A DNA stretch of 64,000 nucleotides from Muscardinus avellanarius (GCA_963383645.1 OY726561.1:24842826-24906825), one strand, 5' to 3'. Numbered from the stretch's first letter, positions 21,891 to 34,694 are shown. Notes: a model not told the origin generated them from the sequence alone. Translations and numbers: made by a program.

Positions 21891-24239
21891 TATCAACAAT
21901 ACTAAGAAAATGGTGTAATTTGACAAAGACATCAAGAAAATAAGAAACAAATGACACACTTGCAACATTTGTGAATCTAGGCATCCAGAAACATTCCTCA
22001 AGAAATAGTTTAGAATTGGACACTGGGATAAGAATGATAGAATATAGAAACTAATAATTATATAAATTGGAGACATATTGAGAAGGCTCATACAGATGAT
22101 TCTTTTGAAAAATCTGCTACTGAAGAGAATGAAAAAATAAAATGATAAGTATAAAAATTGAAGCTTAAAAGAGTTTATATAACTGCAAGTGAACATTGCA
22201 ATAGAGTTTAATATATTTGCAATAAATACACAAAAGCCCAAATTGCCAATTTTAATCCTTCCTTTGAAGTATAAACTATCAAGAAAAATAACATCCACAT
22301 ACATTTGAACTCTCCAAAATGTTGACATCAACTCTCATGAATGAAACAACCTACATCAAATAAATTCTGCTTAAAGAAATATAAATGGGCATTTCTGAGA
22401 GGATTTATGAAGACAGTGTGATGTCCACAAGTTTATATAGGTTAAAAAATGTTTATCATTCAATAAAAAAGTAAACAATGACCTGGTCAAATAGATGGGC
22501 AAGATAGTATAGGACACTCAGCCAAGGTTTAACAAAATTAGATAATAACCTATATCTTAGCAATAATATATTTAGTGTAAGCAATATGAAAATCTTAAAT
22601 ATTTTAAGTGTTTTGATTGTTATAAAAATTGGGGTGGTATAATGTTCTAGGCTGTTTTTTTGTATGTATGTGAATCTTAAGGAATGTAGATTGTGGTATA
22701 TTAATTAGTGATAATATATACTAAGATCATATGACATGTGATTTTATGTAGCTATATATTTCTAAAAGCTTGAGTATATGACTTGTAATATATCTCTATA
22801 ATGTTGTAAAATACTATTATGTTTTTAATGGAAAAACAGTATAGAACTTATAAAACAAATAATTAACTATAAAAACTTACCTTAACTAATATGCTACTTT
22901 TAGTAAAGTGCCACCTGTATTATGTACAGCTTCTAGCTTATTGTCTGCCCAGGCTCCATTATCTTAATCGAATTATGTTACCTTGGTGCTTGATCACCTC
23001 ATTATCGTATTATGTAGTTGTTGTACAAATTTATTTGTCAGAGACCTTTCTTTAAAACACATTAATTTCTCAAGTCTTATAAAAAATTATCCTGAAGTGA
23101 AAATTTATAAGGTGATGTAGTATCCACCAGGAAAGGTATTTGACTTGGTACTTTTGTATTATTTTAATAGTTGAAGCAATTTTTTACCAAAAAGTATAGA
23201 TTATTTTTGAAGAGCTTCTCCCTGACCTTTATATGTAACTATCAAAAACTTTATTTTATTTTAAAACAACACATCTCAAGAGGACACTATTGTCACTTTG
23301 CAATTAAAATTATTTGCTTAATTACTGTAAGGAGTGTGGCAATACCTTTAATTCCTACCTATTGGATTCTAGTCACCATAACAACAAAATAAATTTCCAA
23401 AATTTAAACAGTTACAAAATTCCCCATCAGAAAGCCTCATTTAAAAATCTAAGACTTAAGGACTCCCTTTAAATTTTATGAATGTCAGTCACACAAAAAC
23501 TATATGTGGCCAGGATAGCAGTTAATTTAAAAAAATAAAGAAGGTAAAATATTCACTTTTCTTATGACTAATAATATAATATGTGGGTGAGGGTTTTTAA
23601 ATTTTATAGAGTTTTATAAATTTTAATTAGCAAACTATCTTAGAAGCCTGATTTCTTTTAGCTAAGTTGAGAATGACAGGGTTACTAATGTGTTAGTGAT
23701 AGGCAGTTTCAAATAAATCCCATTTAACTGTTAACTATTAACTAGGATATGACCATGAACTGTGAATTTAGTCTATGTATATCATTTATATTCTAGAATT
23801 AATAAAGAAAGAAACATTGTGACCAGAAGTATGTAATTTTATATTTGATGAAATTAAATATAAATACTAGCTTCATTGTGCTATGGAATAAACTTTCTCT
23901 TTCACAAACTGAAAACTTTAAGAAGAAACATACATAGTTAAACATAATAGTGTGTCATGTAGAGCAATAGAAGATTATTTTCTCCATCTTATAGATTTTC
24001 TTTATATAAAGAGAATCATTAAAGAACAGTATATGTTCAAGCACTGTTTTAAAATGTTGATAAATCAGCTGGAAAATTGATGACTATGAGACACAGCACA
24101 TCTCAGTAGCTGTAAAAAAATGAAAATCAACTACCAAGAAGGCAGTTCATTGACAAGAAAACAAAACATCAAAGATATATACAAACAAAAACACAAAAAA
24201 GGAAACCTTGGTAAAATAGAATCCAGTAGTCAGAACACA
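21891..24239. other. AT-rich unique-looking DNA
   Basis: About 2.3 kb. A frame antisense to the SINE tail near 21.8-22.3 kb is rich in L/I/F only because it crosses the repeat tail. Nothing else recognised. Confidence 0.5.
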
Positions 24240-24800
24240 AGATAGCAAAGATCTCAAGCACATGACTGACCTGGTGAATGCCATTGCTGCAAAGGCCCAC
24301 ACCATCTTGAGTGGCCCATCTAAGCTGCATCTGCTGGCTCTGTAGACCCAAGAAATTCTTCCCAAGGAGACCAAGAACTTGAGGTGAAGCAAGCAATTGC
24401 AGAATGCTAACATGTTAAGCAATTACTGTCAAATTTCAGGGACTTCAAAAAATCCAAAAGCCCATGCACTCACCAGAATCCTGCACCTGCGGCAGCATAC
24501 TATGCCCTCCAGAGAGCTGGGCCCACAGGACTAGAAAGTAACTGTGGTTCTCAGGAACTGACAGCCCAGAGCAGCCCCAGGGACCCTAGTGGTCTAAGAT
24601 TAGGAGGTGCAAGCCTGACGTGGTTTTGTTATAACCTACAGAGACACAGGACATACCCATATTTCCTAGGGTGCAGTATCCACAGAGGATTACAGGATGT
24701 TGCTTTCTCCAAGATTACACAGGACACCCTCTGCCAGTGCAGGTAGGGAGGTTAAGACTCAGGGTAGGAAAGCAAAACGTCCAGGGTTAGAATGCATAGA
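24240..24800. other. GC-richer segment of unknown origin
   Basis: Composition is visibly richer in G+C than the flanks, especially 24440-24770. Short open stretches exist in different frames with stops between them. It might be a decayed processed pseudogene or the 5' part of the neighbouring L1, but I recognise neither. Confidence 0.3.
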
Positions 24801-24804
24801 ATCC

Positions 24805-25365
24805 AGCACTCTATTATTATCTCTAAAACCAGGAACAAGACAAGGATGCTCACTATCACCACTTTTTTTTAATCTAGTCCTTGAGACTTTTTCAATAGCA
24901 ATGAGTCAAGAGAAGCATATCAAAGAATTCAAGTGGAAAAAGAAAAATCAAATTATCTTTGTTTGAAGATGACATGATCCTAATATGTAAAGACCCTAGA
25001 AAACAAAACCAAAGACTACTGGAACTGATTAACAAATTAAGCAAAGTTGCAGGATACAAATTCAACCTAAAAATCAGTACCTTTTCTATATCCCAACAAT
25101 TAATGTACAAAGAAAGAAATGCAGAAAACAATTTTATTTACAATAAGCTCAATTCCAATTAAATACCTAGGAATAAACCTAACCAAAGATGTGAAAGACC
25201 TCTACAATAAAAATTATGAAACATTAAAGAAAGAAATTGAAAAAGACCTTAAAATATTGAAAGATCTCCCTTGCCCATGAATAGGCAGAATAAACATCAT
25301 CAAAATGGCCATTCTGCCAAAAGTAATCTACAGAATCAATGCAATTCCTTTCAAAATACCAAATA
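24805..25365 (+). mobile_element. Degenerate L1 ORF2 reverse-transcriptase fragment
   Basis: 'aaaaccaggaacaagacaag' then 'ggatgctcactatcaccact' is the RT motif region upstream of the catalytic centre. 'gaagatgacatgatccta' encodes EDDMIL, so the FADD catalytic box appears as FEDD. Sequence after it follows ORF2 order to about 25365. It is split across frames by frameshifts and stops, so it is not functional. Confidence 0.8.
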
Positions 25366-25505
25366 ACATTTTTTTTAAAAACAGGGTCCCACTGTATTGC
25401 AAAGGGCTTCACTAAGTAGTAGCTAAGGCATTTCACAAATTGTGATTTTCTTGTCTCAGCCTCCCAAATAATGAGATTACAAGCATGAGTCACCATGCTT
25501 AGCTT
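25366..25505 (-). mobile_element. SINE left-monomer fragment, antisense
   Basis: 'aaacagggtcccactgtatt', 'cttcactaagtagtagctaa' and 'cctcccaaataatgagatta' are antisense 7SL-like left-monomer sequence; the ID half is absent. It directly follows the L1 fragment. Confidence 0.7.
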
Positions 25506-25506
25506 G

Positions 25507-25706
25507 CCTTAAAAAATTCTTAAGAGCCTGGTGCACTTGGGAGATGGAGACAGGAGGATCTTGCAGGTTAGAAGCCAGCTGCTCTGGCTTAAGAGACCCT
25601 GTTTCCAAGTTAAAAAAAAAAAAGTATAAAATAGGGAGTGTACACTGTAGGTAGAAGGGTTTCCAGGAAACCCAGTACCATCAAAAAAAAAAATTCTTAA
25701 GAAAAA
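25507..25706 (+). mobile_element. B1-dID-type SINE, young-subfamily features, with TSD
   Basis: Sense body about 25523-25689: 'gcacttgggagatggagaca', 'agccagctgctctggcttaa', 'gagaccctgtttccaagtta' and 'agggtttccaggaaacccag'. 'aaaaaattcttaaga' lies before (about 25509) and after (about 25687) the copy, a clear target-site duplication. With the preceding antisense copy it forms a short inverted SINE pair. Confidence 0.8.
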
Positions 25707-25719
25707 CTAGATCTAGAAG

Positions 25720-26705
25720 TATAGATCTAGAAGTTAAAGATAATTTTTATGATATAAATAAAAAATTTCAAACCCAACTAGTATAACATGAATACAAAAG
25801 GAAAAAAATAAACAATATAGAAACCAACAAACAGCAGAAAAAACAAGAAAACATAAAAAAACAAGTTATATTAAATGAGAAAAAAATTAACAAAATGATA
25901 GAAATTTTGATAAACTAAATTTTCACATATAAAAGAAAAAAAGGCCAACAATATTCTGCCTACAAGAGACTTTCCTCAAGAGAGGAGACTAAAGTAAAGA
26001 GAGTGACTAAAGTAAAGAAATTAAAAAAATATTTTATGCAAACAAAAACTTAAATCAAGTAGGAAAACTTATGCTTATATAAAATAAAACAGACATTACG
26101 TAAAACCATGGCTTCAAATGGCAAAAAAAAGTCAGTATAGAGTTACAAAAAGTACAGAACACTTAAAATATATTCTAAATCAATGTTGTGGAATCTTAAG
26201 AAAAATTTAAATTCAAAGCATTTCTACTGGTTGTTATATGTTAGAGCATATGAACAAGTACCAAAGAAGAGCCTCAGAAAGATAAAGAAGGCCCTAATTA
26301 AAAACCAGCAAAGAAATAGAAACTTCTGTCCTATACCTATAAGGAACTAATTTTTTTTCCCCAAAATATGAACATGGTTGGAAGTAGACACTTCCCCAGA
26401 AACTTGAGAAAAAATTTTACCAGCATTCTGACATACAAAATCATGAGATAATCAATAGTTGTTCGTTTAAACCACTAAAAACATCGATTAAAATTTAAAA
26501 AAACAACTGTTATATGATCCAAATATCCCACTTTTGATTATTTATCAAAAAGGAATGAAATCAGCATGTCAAAGAGATATTTACAATTTTATATGTCTTG
26601 GCATCTTATTTATAATAGCTAACAAAGAGTCAACCGAAGTATCTATCAGCAGATAAATAGGGTACTTTTTTTAAAAATATGGTATGTGTTTATAGTAGAG
26701 TATAT

Positions 26706-26744
<39 letters not shown>

Positions 26745-27390
26745 TTGGTTGGTTGGTTGGTTGTACTGGGGTTCCTGGAAACCCTTCTTCCTCCGGGCTA
26801 CACTCCCAGACCTATTTGATACTTTTTTTAAAATTTGGAAACAGGGTCTCTTAAGCCAGCATGGCTAGTTCCACCTCCCAAGCACAGGGATTATAAGCGT
26901 GCGCCACCACGCTCGGCTATTATTTATTTAAAATAATAAAAATTTGTGATCTATGGTAAAATATGTACAATTGAGGTATGTAAAGTTAAATAAAATAGGC
27001 ACAGAAAGGCAAATTCCACACATACTGAAAATTTCTACTTGCATGTAGGACCTAAAATCATTGGTCTCATAGAAGAAAGTAAAATAATGATTTCCAAAGG
27101 GTAACAGTTGTAACTTGGAAAATAAGGTTTGGATAACAGATATAAAAATACAGATACATAGAAGAAATTACTTCTTGAGTTCTACAGTACAGTGGGGTGA
27201 CTGGATAATATTTTACAAATTTTATTTAAAAATGCTATAAAGAAATATTTGGGTGCTATAAATTGAATAAAATAGTACATATTCAAGGAGATGGAAATAC
27301 TCATTACTTTGATTCAATCATTACATATTGAAGGCATATATCTAATTATCACATTGTAATTCATAAACATCTACAATAATGGTATTAATA
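25720..27390 (+). mobile_element. Ancient L1M-type element with nested SINE
   Basis: 25960-26350 follows old L1 ORF2 ('cctacaagagactttcctca'). 26410-26690 is the ORF2 C-terminal part ('atgatccaaatatcccactt', 'ctatcagcagataaataggg'). 26930-27390 is an L1M 3' UTR ('gttctacagtacagtggggt', 'tgattcaatcattacatatt'). The SINE at 26701-26916 interrupts it. Heavily decayed. Confidence 0.7.
26701..26916 (-). mobile_element. B1-dID-type SINE, young subfamily, with (TTTA)(GGTT) tail
   Basis: The antisense tail is a TATT repeat followed by four GGTT units (26746-26762). Then come 'gtactggggttcctggaaac', 'gggctacactcccagaccta' and the left monomer to 'gcgccaccacgctcggc'. The left monomer is internally shortened around 26865. 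Confidence 0.9.
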
Positions 27391-27439
27391 AAAATAAAAT
27401 ATTTAAAATTTGTAAAAAGCGTGGGTAGAAGTGAAAATT

Positions 27440-27830
27440 GGCAATTTTAAATATGTCTTTATTATCTCATTGTAATTATACATTGTATTAAAGTTCAAGG
27501 TAACAAAAATACATGCACTTAGTATCTGGTTGTATCACTTCAGATTCTCCTTCCCTGTACATGTTAGTGAGATTGGTAGTAATTCTGTCATATATAGACA
27601 GCATTATTACAACTAATCCAAGCCTACTTTTTCTATTCCCCATTTTTGTTCTGTAATCCCCTTCCACCATTCTATTGGTTTCTCTTCTCATTTGCCTTGT
27701 TTTGTTTTTTATTTTCTCTGTAGCATCAGCATATGAAAAAAATATATAACTCTTGACTTTCTGAAACGGGCTGACCTCATGAAGCATAATATACACTGTT
27801 TCAAGAAGTACAACTAAGAAAATAAGTGGA
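27440..27830 (-). mobile_element. Old L1 3' UTR, antisense
   Basis: Parallels 38.19-38.64 kb in order and text ('ttgtaattatacattgta', 'agtgagattggtagtaattc', 'tgactttctgaaacgggctg'). The latter grades into antisense ORF2 end, so both are L1 3' ends of the same older subfamily. Confidence 0.55.
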
Positions 27831-27871
27831 AAAGGTGAGAAAACATGGGGATCAAAGTATATTATAAAAAG

Positions 27872-28058
27872 TATATAATTCCAGCATTTGGGAGGCTGAG
27901 ACAGGAGGATCTAAGTTTGCCACCAGTCACCTATGCAGTGAGCCCCTTTGCAACTCAGTGAGACCCTGTTTAGAAATGAAGAATAAAAAATAAGGCTGGG
28001 GAGTAAATTGAAGGCAAAATACTCCTGGGTGCCACCCCCAGTACTACAAAAAAGTAAT
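27872..28058 (+). mobile_element. B1-dID-type SINE, old subfamily
   Basis: Sense: 'ttccagcatttgggaggctg', 'aactcagtgagaccctgttt' and 'gggtgccacccccagtacta', with short A-tail. The first bases of the left monomer are missing. Confidence 0.8.
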
Positions 28059-28264
28059 TTTTTCCCCCAAAGCAGTCAAATTGAAATTACTTTTCTAGAA
28101 AATTCTTTGATTCCCAAGTTGCTAATGTTCAAAAATCTGGTTAATAACAATGATATGATGTACAACCAATTTTTTGTTTAATAATTCCTGCTAGTAGATA
28201 ATGTTCTACTTATATTCATCTTATATTTTCTGTAAAGTGTGCGTTTATTAATTGTGTGTGTGTT

Positions 28265-28343
28265 TATGTTTGTATGTGGTGCTGAGATCAAGGGCCTGTG
28301 TATGCTAAGCAAATAGTCTATCACTAAACTACATTCCTAGTCC
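28265..28343 (-). mobile_element. ID-like monomer, antisense
   Basis: 'gtggtgctgagatcaagggc' to 'ctacattcctagtcc' fits an antisense ID monomer preceded by a TG-rich tail. Confidence 0.55.
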
Positions 28344-28454
28344 AACTTACTGTTGTATTAATTCAACAAAATTTAAACAAGTACATTGCACATATTTTAT
28401 AAAGACCAATACAAAGTATTCCTTATATGTAACTGGGTATTATAAAACATATTA

Positions 28455-28652
28455 TCATTATTATTATTATTATTATTTTTGCATGTTTGGGGATGGAACC
28501 CAGGGGCATTTGACCTCCTAGGTACACCCCCTGCCCTATTTTTTATTCTTTATTTTGAAACATGGTCTCACTAAGTCGCAAAGGGCCTCACTAAGTAGCT
28601 GAAGCTGTCCCCAATGCTGGGATTACAAGGGTGCACCACAATCCCCGGATCA
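28455..28652 (-). mobile_element. B1-dID-type SINE, old subfamily, internal deletion
   Basis: (ATT)n tail at 28455-28478, 'ggggatggaacccaggggca', 'ctaagtagctgaagctgtcc', then a jump to 'ccaatgctgggattacaagg'. The middle of the left monomer is deleted. Confidence 0.8.
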
Positions 28653-28729
28653 TATTATTTTTGATTAGGCTGGAATTTTAACATTTCTATGCACGTAACA
28701 CCAATGATTAATAAAATGTTTTTTGTTGT

Positions 28730-29035
28730 TGGCATGGAATGCTTTGGCTCCCAGGTTCTTCACCTACTTTCATGTTTTTAACATATTCCAACCAGCTGTT
28801 ATTTACTCAGTGAAGACATCTGTCACCCTTTCTACTCTATTATTAATCCTAGTTGAGGCGATCGCTCTCTCAACTAAGCCATTTCTGCATTGTAATTATT
28901 TACTTTCATGTTTGCCTCATTTCCAAAATACTGTGATACTTTTACAAGAAATAAAAGTCACTTTATTATTTTTTATTCCCAGCTGCCTGGTACAGTATTT
29001 TAGAAGTATTAGGTATCAAACGTTATTTATTTTAT
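28730..29035 (+). mobile_element. L2 LINE 3'-end remnant
   Basis: 'ctttggctcccaggttcttc', 'actcagtgaagacatctgtc', 'tcaactaagccatttctgc' and 'cccagctgcctggtacagta' follow the L2 3' region in order. The small reading frame across it is not a gene. Confidence 0.5.
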
Positions 29036-29424
29036 AAGTTAGTTATTGCATAAGTAAAAGTTTTTTTTGTATTATCAACTACATGTAAATAATTAAACAC
29101 ATGTACGTACATCAATTTGCATCAACTACATGTACATACATTACATTAAATCTTTTTAAAGATAATGCAATCTACTCATAATTTGTTAAATTGAATTTAA
29201 AAGAAAAGAAGAGCTTACAGCCAATAGTACTAGGGAACAGAAAATCTAGACTAAGCTTTTGATTTTCACTTAAGTCTAAGGCTTTATATCCTTCAGCTTC
29301 AAAGTAAAATAATATTTCTGCTTGATATCTAGGGATACACTTTAAGTCAGCTTTGCACATTATCCTCAGGCATATAAAATGACCAAATAGTTGAAATTTG
29401 TGGCATTTTTCCCACTATGCACAT

Positions 29425-29925
29425 CTACATTTTATTTATTTATTTATTTTTATTGGTGTGGTATAGTCATACATCTTAATGGAGTACAAAATGGTAAAAG
29501 CCACATTAACACATCACCCAATTAGCCTTGACCTAATGTCCACCCCACTTTCCCCCTCCGTCCTTCTCATTTTTGGCTTAGTGATTGACTTTGATATGTT
29601 TGTTAATGTGCATCTTGTACATTAGGGAATTTCTCTCTTCCTCCTCCCATCCTCCTTAGTTAGGTCGCCTTATTTGCTCATCTATAGTATCTCCTTCTAC
29701 GTCTAGAGTTCCTCCTATGACCAATTTTCTCCCAAGCTTCTGCTGGGTAGATACCCAGTAGTGGTATTGCTGGATCATATGGTAATACCTGAGTTTAAAC
29801 TATACTACAAAGCCATAGTAATAAAAATAGTATGGTACTGTCACAAAAACAGAGTAAAAGCCTCAGAAACAAATTCACACACTAAACCATATTTAGGTAC
29901 TCTTCTTGACAAGACATCATTATAT
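29425..29925 (-). mobile_element. L1 3' end with 5' inversion (twin-priming)
   Basis: 29425-29735 is the antisense L1 3' UTR (like 36.9-37.2 kb), and about 29743-29787 is antisense ORF2 end ('gggtagatacccagtagtgg'). At about 29788 orientation flips: 'gagtttaaactatactacaa' to 'gcctcagaaacaaattcaca' is sense ORF2 from further upstream, matching 35325-35430. A 5'-truncated L1 with an inverted 5' part is the hallmark of twin priming. 'acatctacatttt' (29419) and 'acatcattatattt' (about 29922) may be the duplicated target. Confidence 0.8.
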
Positions 29926-31064
29926 TTCTGTATGCAATAAATAAGTCACATTTATTTTATTAATTTTTCACACTATTTATTATTAGCAAATTCAACACAT
30001 GAATGTGACTAAAATAATTGCTTTAAAATATAATGGGGCATATATTTGTTTCTTTTTGATACTTAGATACTTTTAATATTAATTCAACATTTGGATATAA
30101 TATTTATACCTAATAGTGAAGTAAAAGCTTTAAAAGTAAAATAATTTTTTTGATAAATTGGATAATAGCAAGTTCAAACTAGCTATTATCATCTAGATGG
30201 CTAAAATCTCCTTTAATATCAATTTGTAAAGCTGTAATCAAAACTAAAGAAGAGAATATAGTAGTGATTTTAAAATTCTTTATTGGCTTACCTCTTAGTG
30301 AAAGAATAGTGAATAACACACTTTCAGTAATGTGTAAAGTTCACTTTTTGTTATCAATGTATATATTTACTTTTGTTGTGAATGAGTTAAAAAATGAAGC
30401 TCAACACAAAATATGATTTAGATTTTACAATTTCTAAGTAATTTTTATCTGTCCTAAACCAAGTTTATGAATCAAAAAAAGTAAAGTCATGTCATATTTT
30501 TTCAAAACCCAAAATTAGATGATATTTTTAAGATTGTGTGGTGAGATTTACTTAAAGATATTTAACAATTATACTAGACTGTAAGTTACTGAATAGATTT
30601 TTCAGAAACTCAACCAATTACAGGCTTTATAGTTTTATTTAGATATAACAAATGGTGAATTACCTCCTCCAGCAACTTAATATGACAGTAATAAACTTCA
30701 AATATAATTTGAACTGTGTATTATATAAAACATAAATTGGTCCTTAAAATTTTATAAGTTCACATGGTTATAGTAAATATTTTAATGTAAATAAAAGGTT
30801 CAAATATTAATATGCATTTGTTTCATTTAATATTTACATCTCTATTGTAACTATACCAGTTAATGTAGTAAATATTAGTTATATTTTATCTAGTTCAAAT
30901 GTGTATTAAAAAGTACTAATAATTAATTACTTTTTTCTTGATTATAGATTTATAAAATATATTTGTTTTATTTAATTTATAATCAATTTTTCATAAGAAT
31001 AAAACTGTATTTGAAGCCTAAATAATATTGTTGTAACTTATTGGAGAAAGAAAAGAACACCTCA
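29926..31064. other. AT-rich unique-looking DNA
   Basis: No repeat family, RNA or frame recognised. Confidence 0.5.
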
Positions 31065-31387
31065 TAACTTCTTTAAGAGGGCATAGGTCCAACACTGCAA
31101 CACATAGGCACAGGTAGAAATTTTCTCAATAAGACCCCCAAGGCACAAAATACTAAAAGAAATATCAATATGTGGAATTGCATTAAACTGAAGAGCTTCT
31201 GTAAAGCAAAGTAAACTATCAAGAACCTCAAGAAGAACTGACAGAATGGGAGAAAATTTTTGCCAACTATTCCTCTGATAGAGATCTAATATCTAGAATA
31301 TACAGAGAACTCAAAAAAATTAGCAAAATAAACCCAATAAAAAATGGGCAAGTGATCTAAATAGACACTTTATAAAAAGAAAAATGC
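31065..31387 (+). mobile_element. L1 ORF2 fragment
   Basis: Clearly matches 35.63-35.95 kb: 'gggcataggtccaacactgc', 'aaactgaagagcttctgtaa' and 'ctaatatctagaatatacag'. Both ends are truncated and no 3' tail is present. Frames are broken. Confidence 0.85.
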
Positions 31388-32737
31388 ATATTACTTTTTG
31401 TAATTTTTAAAATATAACTATGGTTATTTTGAACCACTTTAATGCACTGAAATTTTTCATTTCTGAGGTACTTAAAATGGTATTTATATATCTGACAGCT
31501 TATTATATTTTATGACTGTTTTGGTAATGAAATCTAGGTTCTCAAATATCCCAAACAAGTATTTAATCACTAGCTCCATTCTAGTCTTTATGCATTTAAA
31601 AACAACCTTATCAATTCCTAAGACAAACAGATAAGTTAAAAATATCAATAAAATTATTTACAAGATGCTCTCTGTACATAAGATATTTTCTTTTTCTAAT
31701 ATATCAAGTGATAAAGAAATTTTTATTCATTTTATTTTATAAGGTTTCTGCATTTGACATTTAAAAATGTATGTTAAGATTGCCCTCTGCAACACCATGA
31801 CCAATATACAAAAATACAGTTAATGTATTTCTTTTTAGTTCAGTCTGACCTCGTATATAAATGTCAGTAAATATGATTCAGAAAACATTTTATACCTCAA
31901 CAAAGCTGCTAGAATTTTGTAGATCATAGGAAATAATTACTCTAGTTAAAGTTGTTTTAAATTGGGGAGGTTGTATTTTGAGGAACTATAAAACAGAAAA
32001 TACACACATTCTTTTTTCATTATATATACATTGAAGTATATGTATACATTATGCATATATATATACTATATAAGTATTTTAAAATCAATTTCTATATATT
32101 AATTTTTATTTGCCTTTAAATAAAAATAAAATAAGTTCATTATATCATAAAATGTAAGGGGTTTACCGTAAAAGAGCATTGGTCATAATAGAAATTAATA
32201 ATAGCTGGTTTTATATTAAATTTTACCCACAATAAATTGTGAGGATGTTGAAAAAAAACATTGTCTAAAATAATGATAATCAAAAGTAAAAGGCAAAAAA
32301 TAGTTAAAATTAAAGACATGTTTACTAAATATAAAATCATATGTTGTTCAGAGCCAACTTTTAGGAATCATGTGTAATTTCCTAATCCTTCATGACAAAC
32401 TCCTACATAATTAAGAACTTAAAATGCATGCATTTTTTAGTATACAGTTCTCTCAATCAGAAATCTGGTGTGGTGTACATAAGTTTCTTTTCTCAGGGTA
32501 TAACAAGTTAAAAATCAACAAGTTGGCTTGACTGGTTTCTCATCATGGGGTTCTAGAAAAAATCTGCTTTTTAGCTCATTTTTTCATTAGCAAAATTTAA
32601 TTCTTTTTGATTATGGGACTGATGTCACCTTCCTGCTATCTGTCAGATGGATGTCACTCGCAGCAACTTGATTCCTTTAATGTCACTCTGTTCATCTATG
32701 AAAGAGTAACATTATATAGCATCATTCTTTGTTTTGA
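31388..32737. other. AT-rich unique-looking DNA
   Basis: Nothing recognised apart from short TA-rich runs near 32030-32075. Confidence 0.5.
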
Positions 32738-32944
32738 TTTTTTTATGGTACTGAGGACTGAACCCAAGGCCATTCTACCTGTGAGCTACTCCTCCAGTCA
32801 CATTTTATTTCTTTTTAGAAAACAGGGTTTCTCTAGGTTTTTGAGGGTTTCACTCAATTGCCTGGGCTGACCTTTACTCTGGAATCCTTTTGTATTAGTC
32901 TACCAACTACTGGGATTACAGGTATGCACCAGCAGGCACAGCTC
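32738..32944 (-). mobile_element. B1-dID-type SINE, old and diverged
   Basis: Antisense: 'ggtactgaggactgaaccca', 'gtgagctactcctccagtca' and 'ctactgggattacaggtatg'. Full length but heavily mutated. Confidence 0.7.
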
Positions 32945-34215
32945 TGTGGCCTCTTCCTTATTGTATAAATCTCTGATTTACCAGCAGACATAAATTATAT
33001 GATGTTAATGGGTTAAATTAGTTAAGCCTGCCCGGATAATCTTTCTTTCTTAAAAAGAGTTGTGCTAGATAACATAACCTAATCATGACAGTGAAACCTA
33101 TAACATATTCACTCTTTTAGAGATGCAAAAGCTCACACTGGTTAGGGTGGAATCATCTCATTATTTTGCTTAGTACAGTCTACTCTTTGGTCTCTAAACA
33201 TTAATATCCTCATTGGTGAAAAATATTTTGCCTGCCCTAAATGTTTACAACGTCCTCTTCCAATTACCGCATCAGTTGAAAACAAAAAACATATCGAAAT
33301 CTCTTCATTTCAAAAGTCTACAATTTCATCTTCTAAATTATTTCAATCATGAAGATGAAGCTCTTGTCAGCTATTATTAAGTACAACCACTGGGTTCAAT
33401 TAGACCTATAAAACTAAAGATACAAGTCACATGACCACATTTCCAAACATAAAAGGGATTGACACCAAAAGACTAACTTGTTCAAACAAGGGGAAAATGA
33501 TTGATTAAAAAAATTGCCAGATTATTTTGCTAATGGGTTCTGATCCAAAACAAAAATGAAGCCAATCTCACACAATCAAATCAAATGACAATACAATATA
33601 ATCCTGAAATGTTTATCAGTATATGAATTGATGAACAAATTATGATGTTCTCCTACATTATACATCTCATACATTGAGAACATCACACTTTAGGATTAGG
33701 ATTTGTCAATGAAAAAAAAAAGCCATTGAGATACAAATGACATAAGGAATTCTTGAATGCATACTGCTGAATAAAATTAAGGCTAAAACTCTCTCTAATA
33801 TATGGTTAATATTATAAGGTATTTTGGAAAATGTGAAACTACAAAGATACAAAAAGAGCAATGTTTTCCAGGGAACTATATTCACAGATTTTATTCCACA
33901 GGTGAATGAGAATTTTCTTAGGATGGTAAAGCTATCTTATGTGATTATTAATTGTCATCAATAATGATATATATTTGTTAATATTTTTAAATATTTACAA
34001 CAAAATAATGTCACTTAATATATTTAAAATAGAAATGAATACATTCATAATATTTATAATTTATGAATATAATGATATTATTTATAATACATATAATTCT
34101 CTTCCAGAAGAAGAACTAAAAGAGATAAAAATATATTTTAAGAACAATGACTATATATTTCTTTAAATATTGAGGGTAAGTGTACATTTTCATGCATAAA
34201 AGTATTAACAGATTT
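32945..34215. other. AT-rich unique-looking DNA
   Basis: No repeat family, RNA or frame recognised. Confidence 0.5.
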
Positions 34216-34440
34216 CTTTTTAAATTTTTTTTATTGGGTATTATATTCATACATCATATCAGGGTAAAAAGCTTGTGTGTACATACATGTACAGGTCACT
34301 GATTTAACCCCTACCCAATCCCCACCCCATTCCCTCCCCATCCCTCCTTCCCTTGCTTGGCTTAATGGTTAACTTCGATATGTTTAAGTACATTGTGTGT
34401 TTTAGAGATTTTCCTCTTCCCCCCTCCTTTCACCTCCAAG
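34216..34440 (-). mobile_element. Short L1 3'-UTR insertion, antisense
   Basis: Begins with a T-rich tail, then the complement of the L1 3' end seen at 36.60-36.82 kb ('tacccaatccccaccccatt', 'cttgcttggcttaatggtta'). Strongly 5'-truncated, to about 0.22 kb. Confidence 0.85.
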
Positions 34441-34694
34441 AAACAAAACATTACCAGAAAGAAGACGCAATAAAAACACATAAATATGTTTCTGCCAAAT
34501 AATAAAGAAGAAAAAATTATTAAACGTTACTATATGTAATAAATACAAATAATTCCTACACTGAATAAATGTAAATAGAACACAAGTGACCTCATAATCA
34601 AATCTTTAAAACAAAGGTAAAAATTGTTAAACCAGCCACAGAATGACATATATACATAAATTCCAAAACAAAAATCTATACCTTATACAACATA
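34441..34694. other. AT-rich spacer between L1 copies
   Basis: Nothing recognised. Confidence 0.4.

Noticed and set aside
21780..22331. 183-residue minus-strand frame rich in L, I and F
   Set aside because: It runs through the AAT/AAC tail of a SINE and AT-rich flank. The membrane-like composition is a by-product of AT-rich codons.
28723..29037. 104-residue frame
   Set aside because: It lies on an L2 3'-end remnant, so non-coding repeat is the better explanation.
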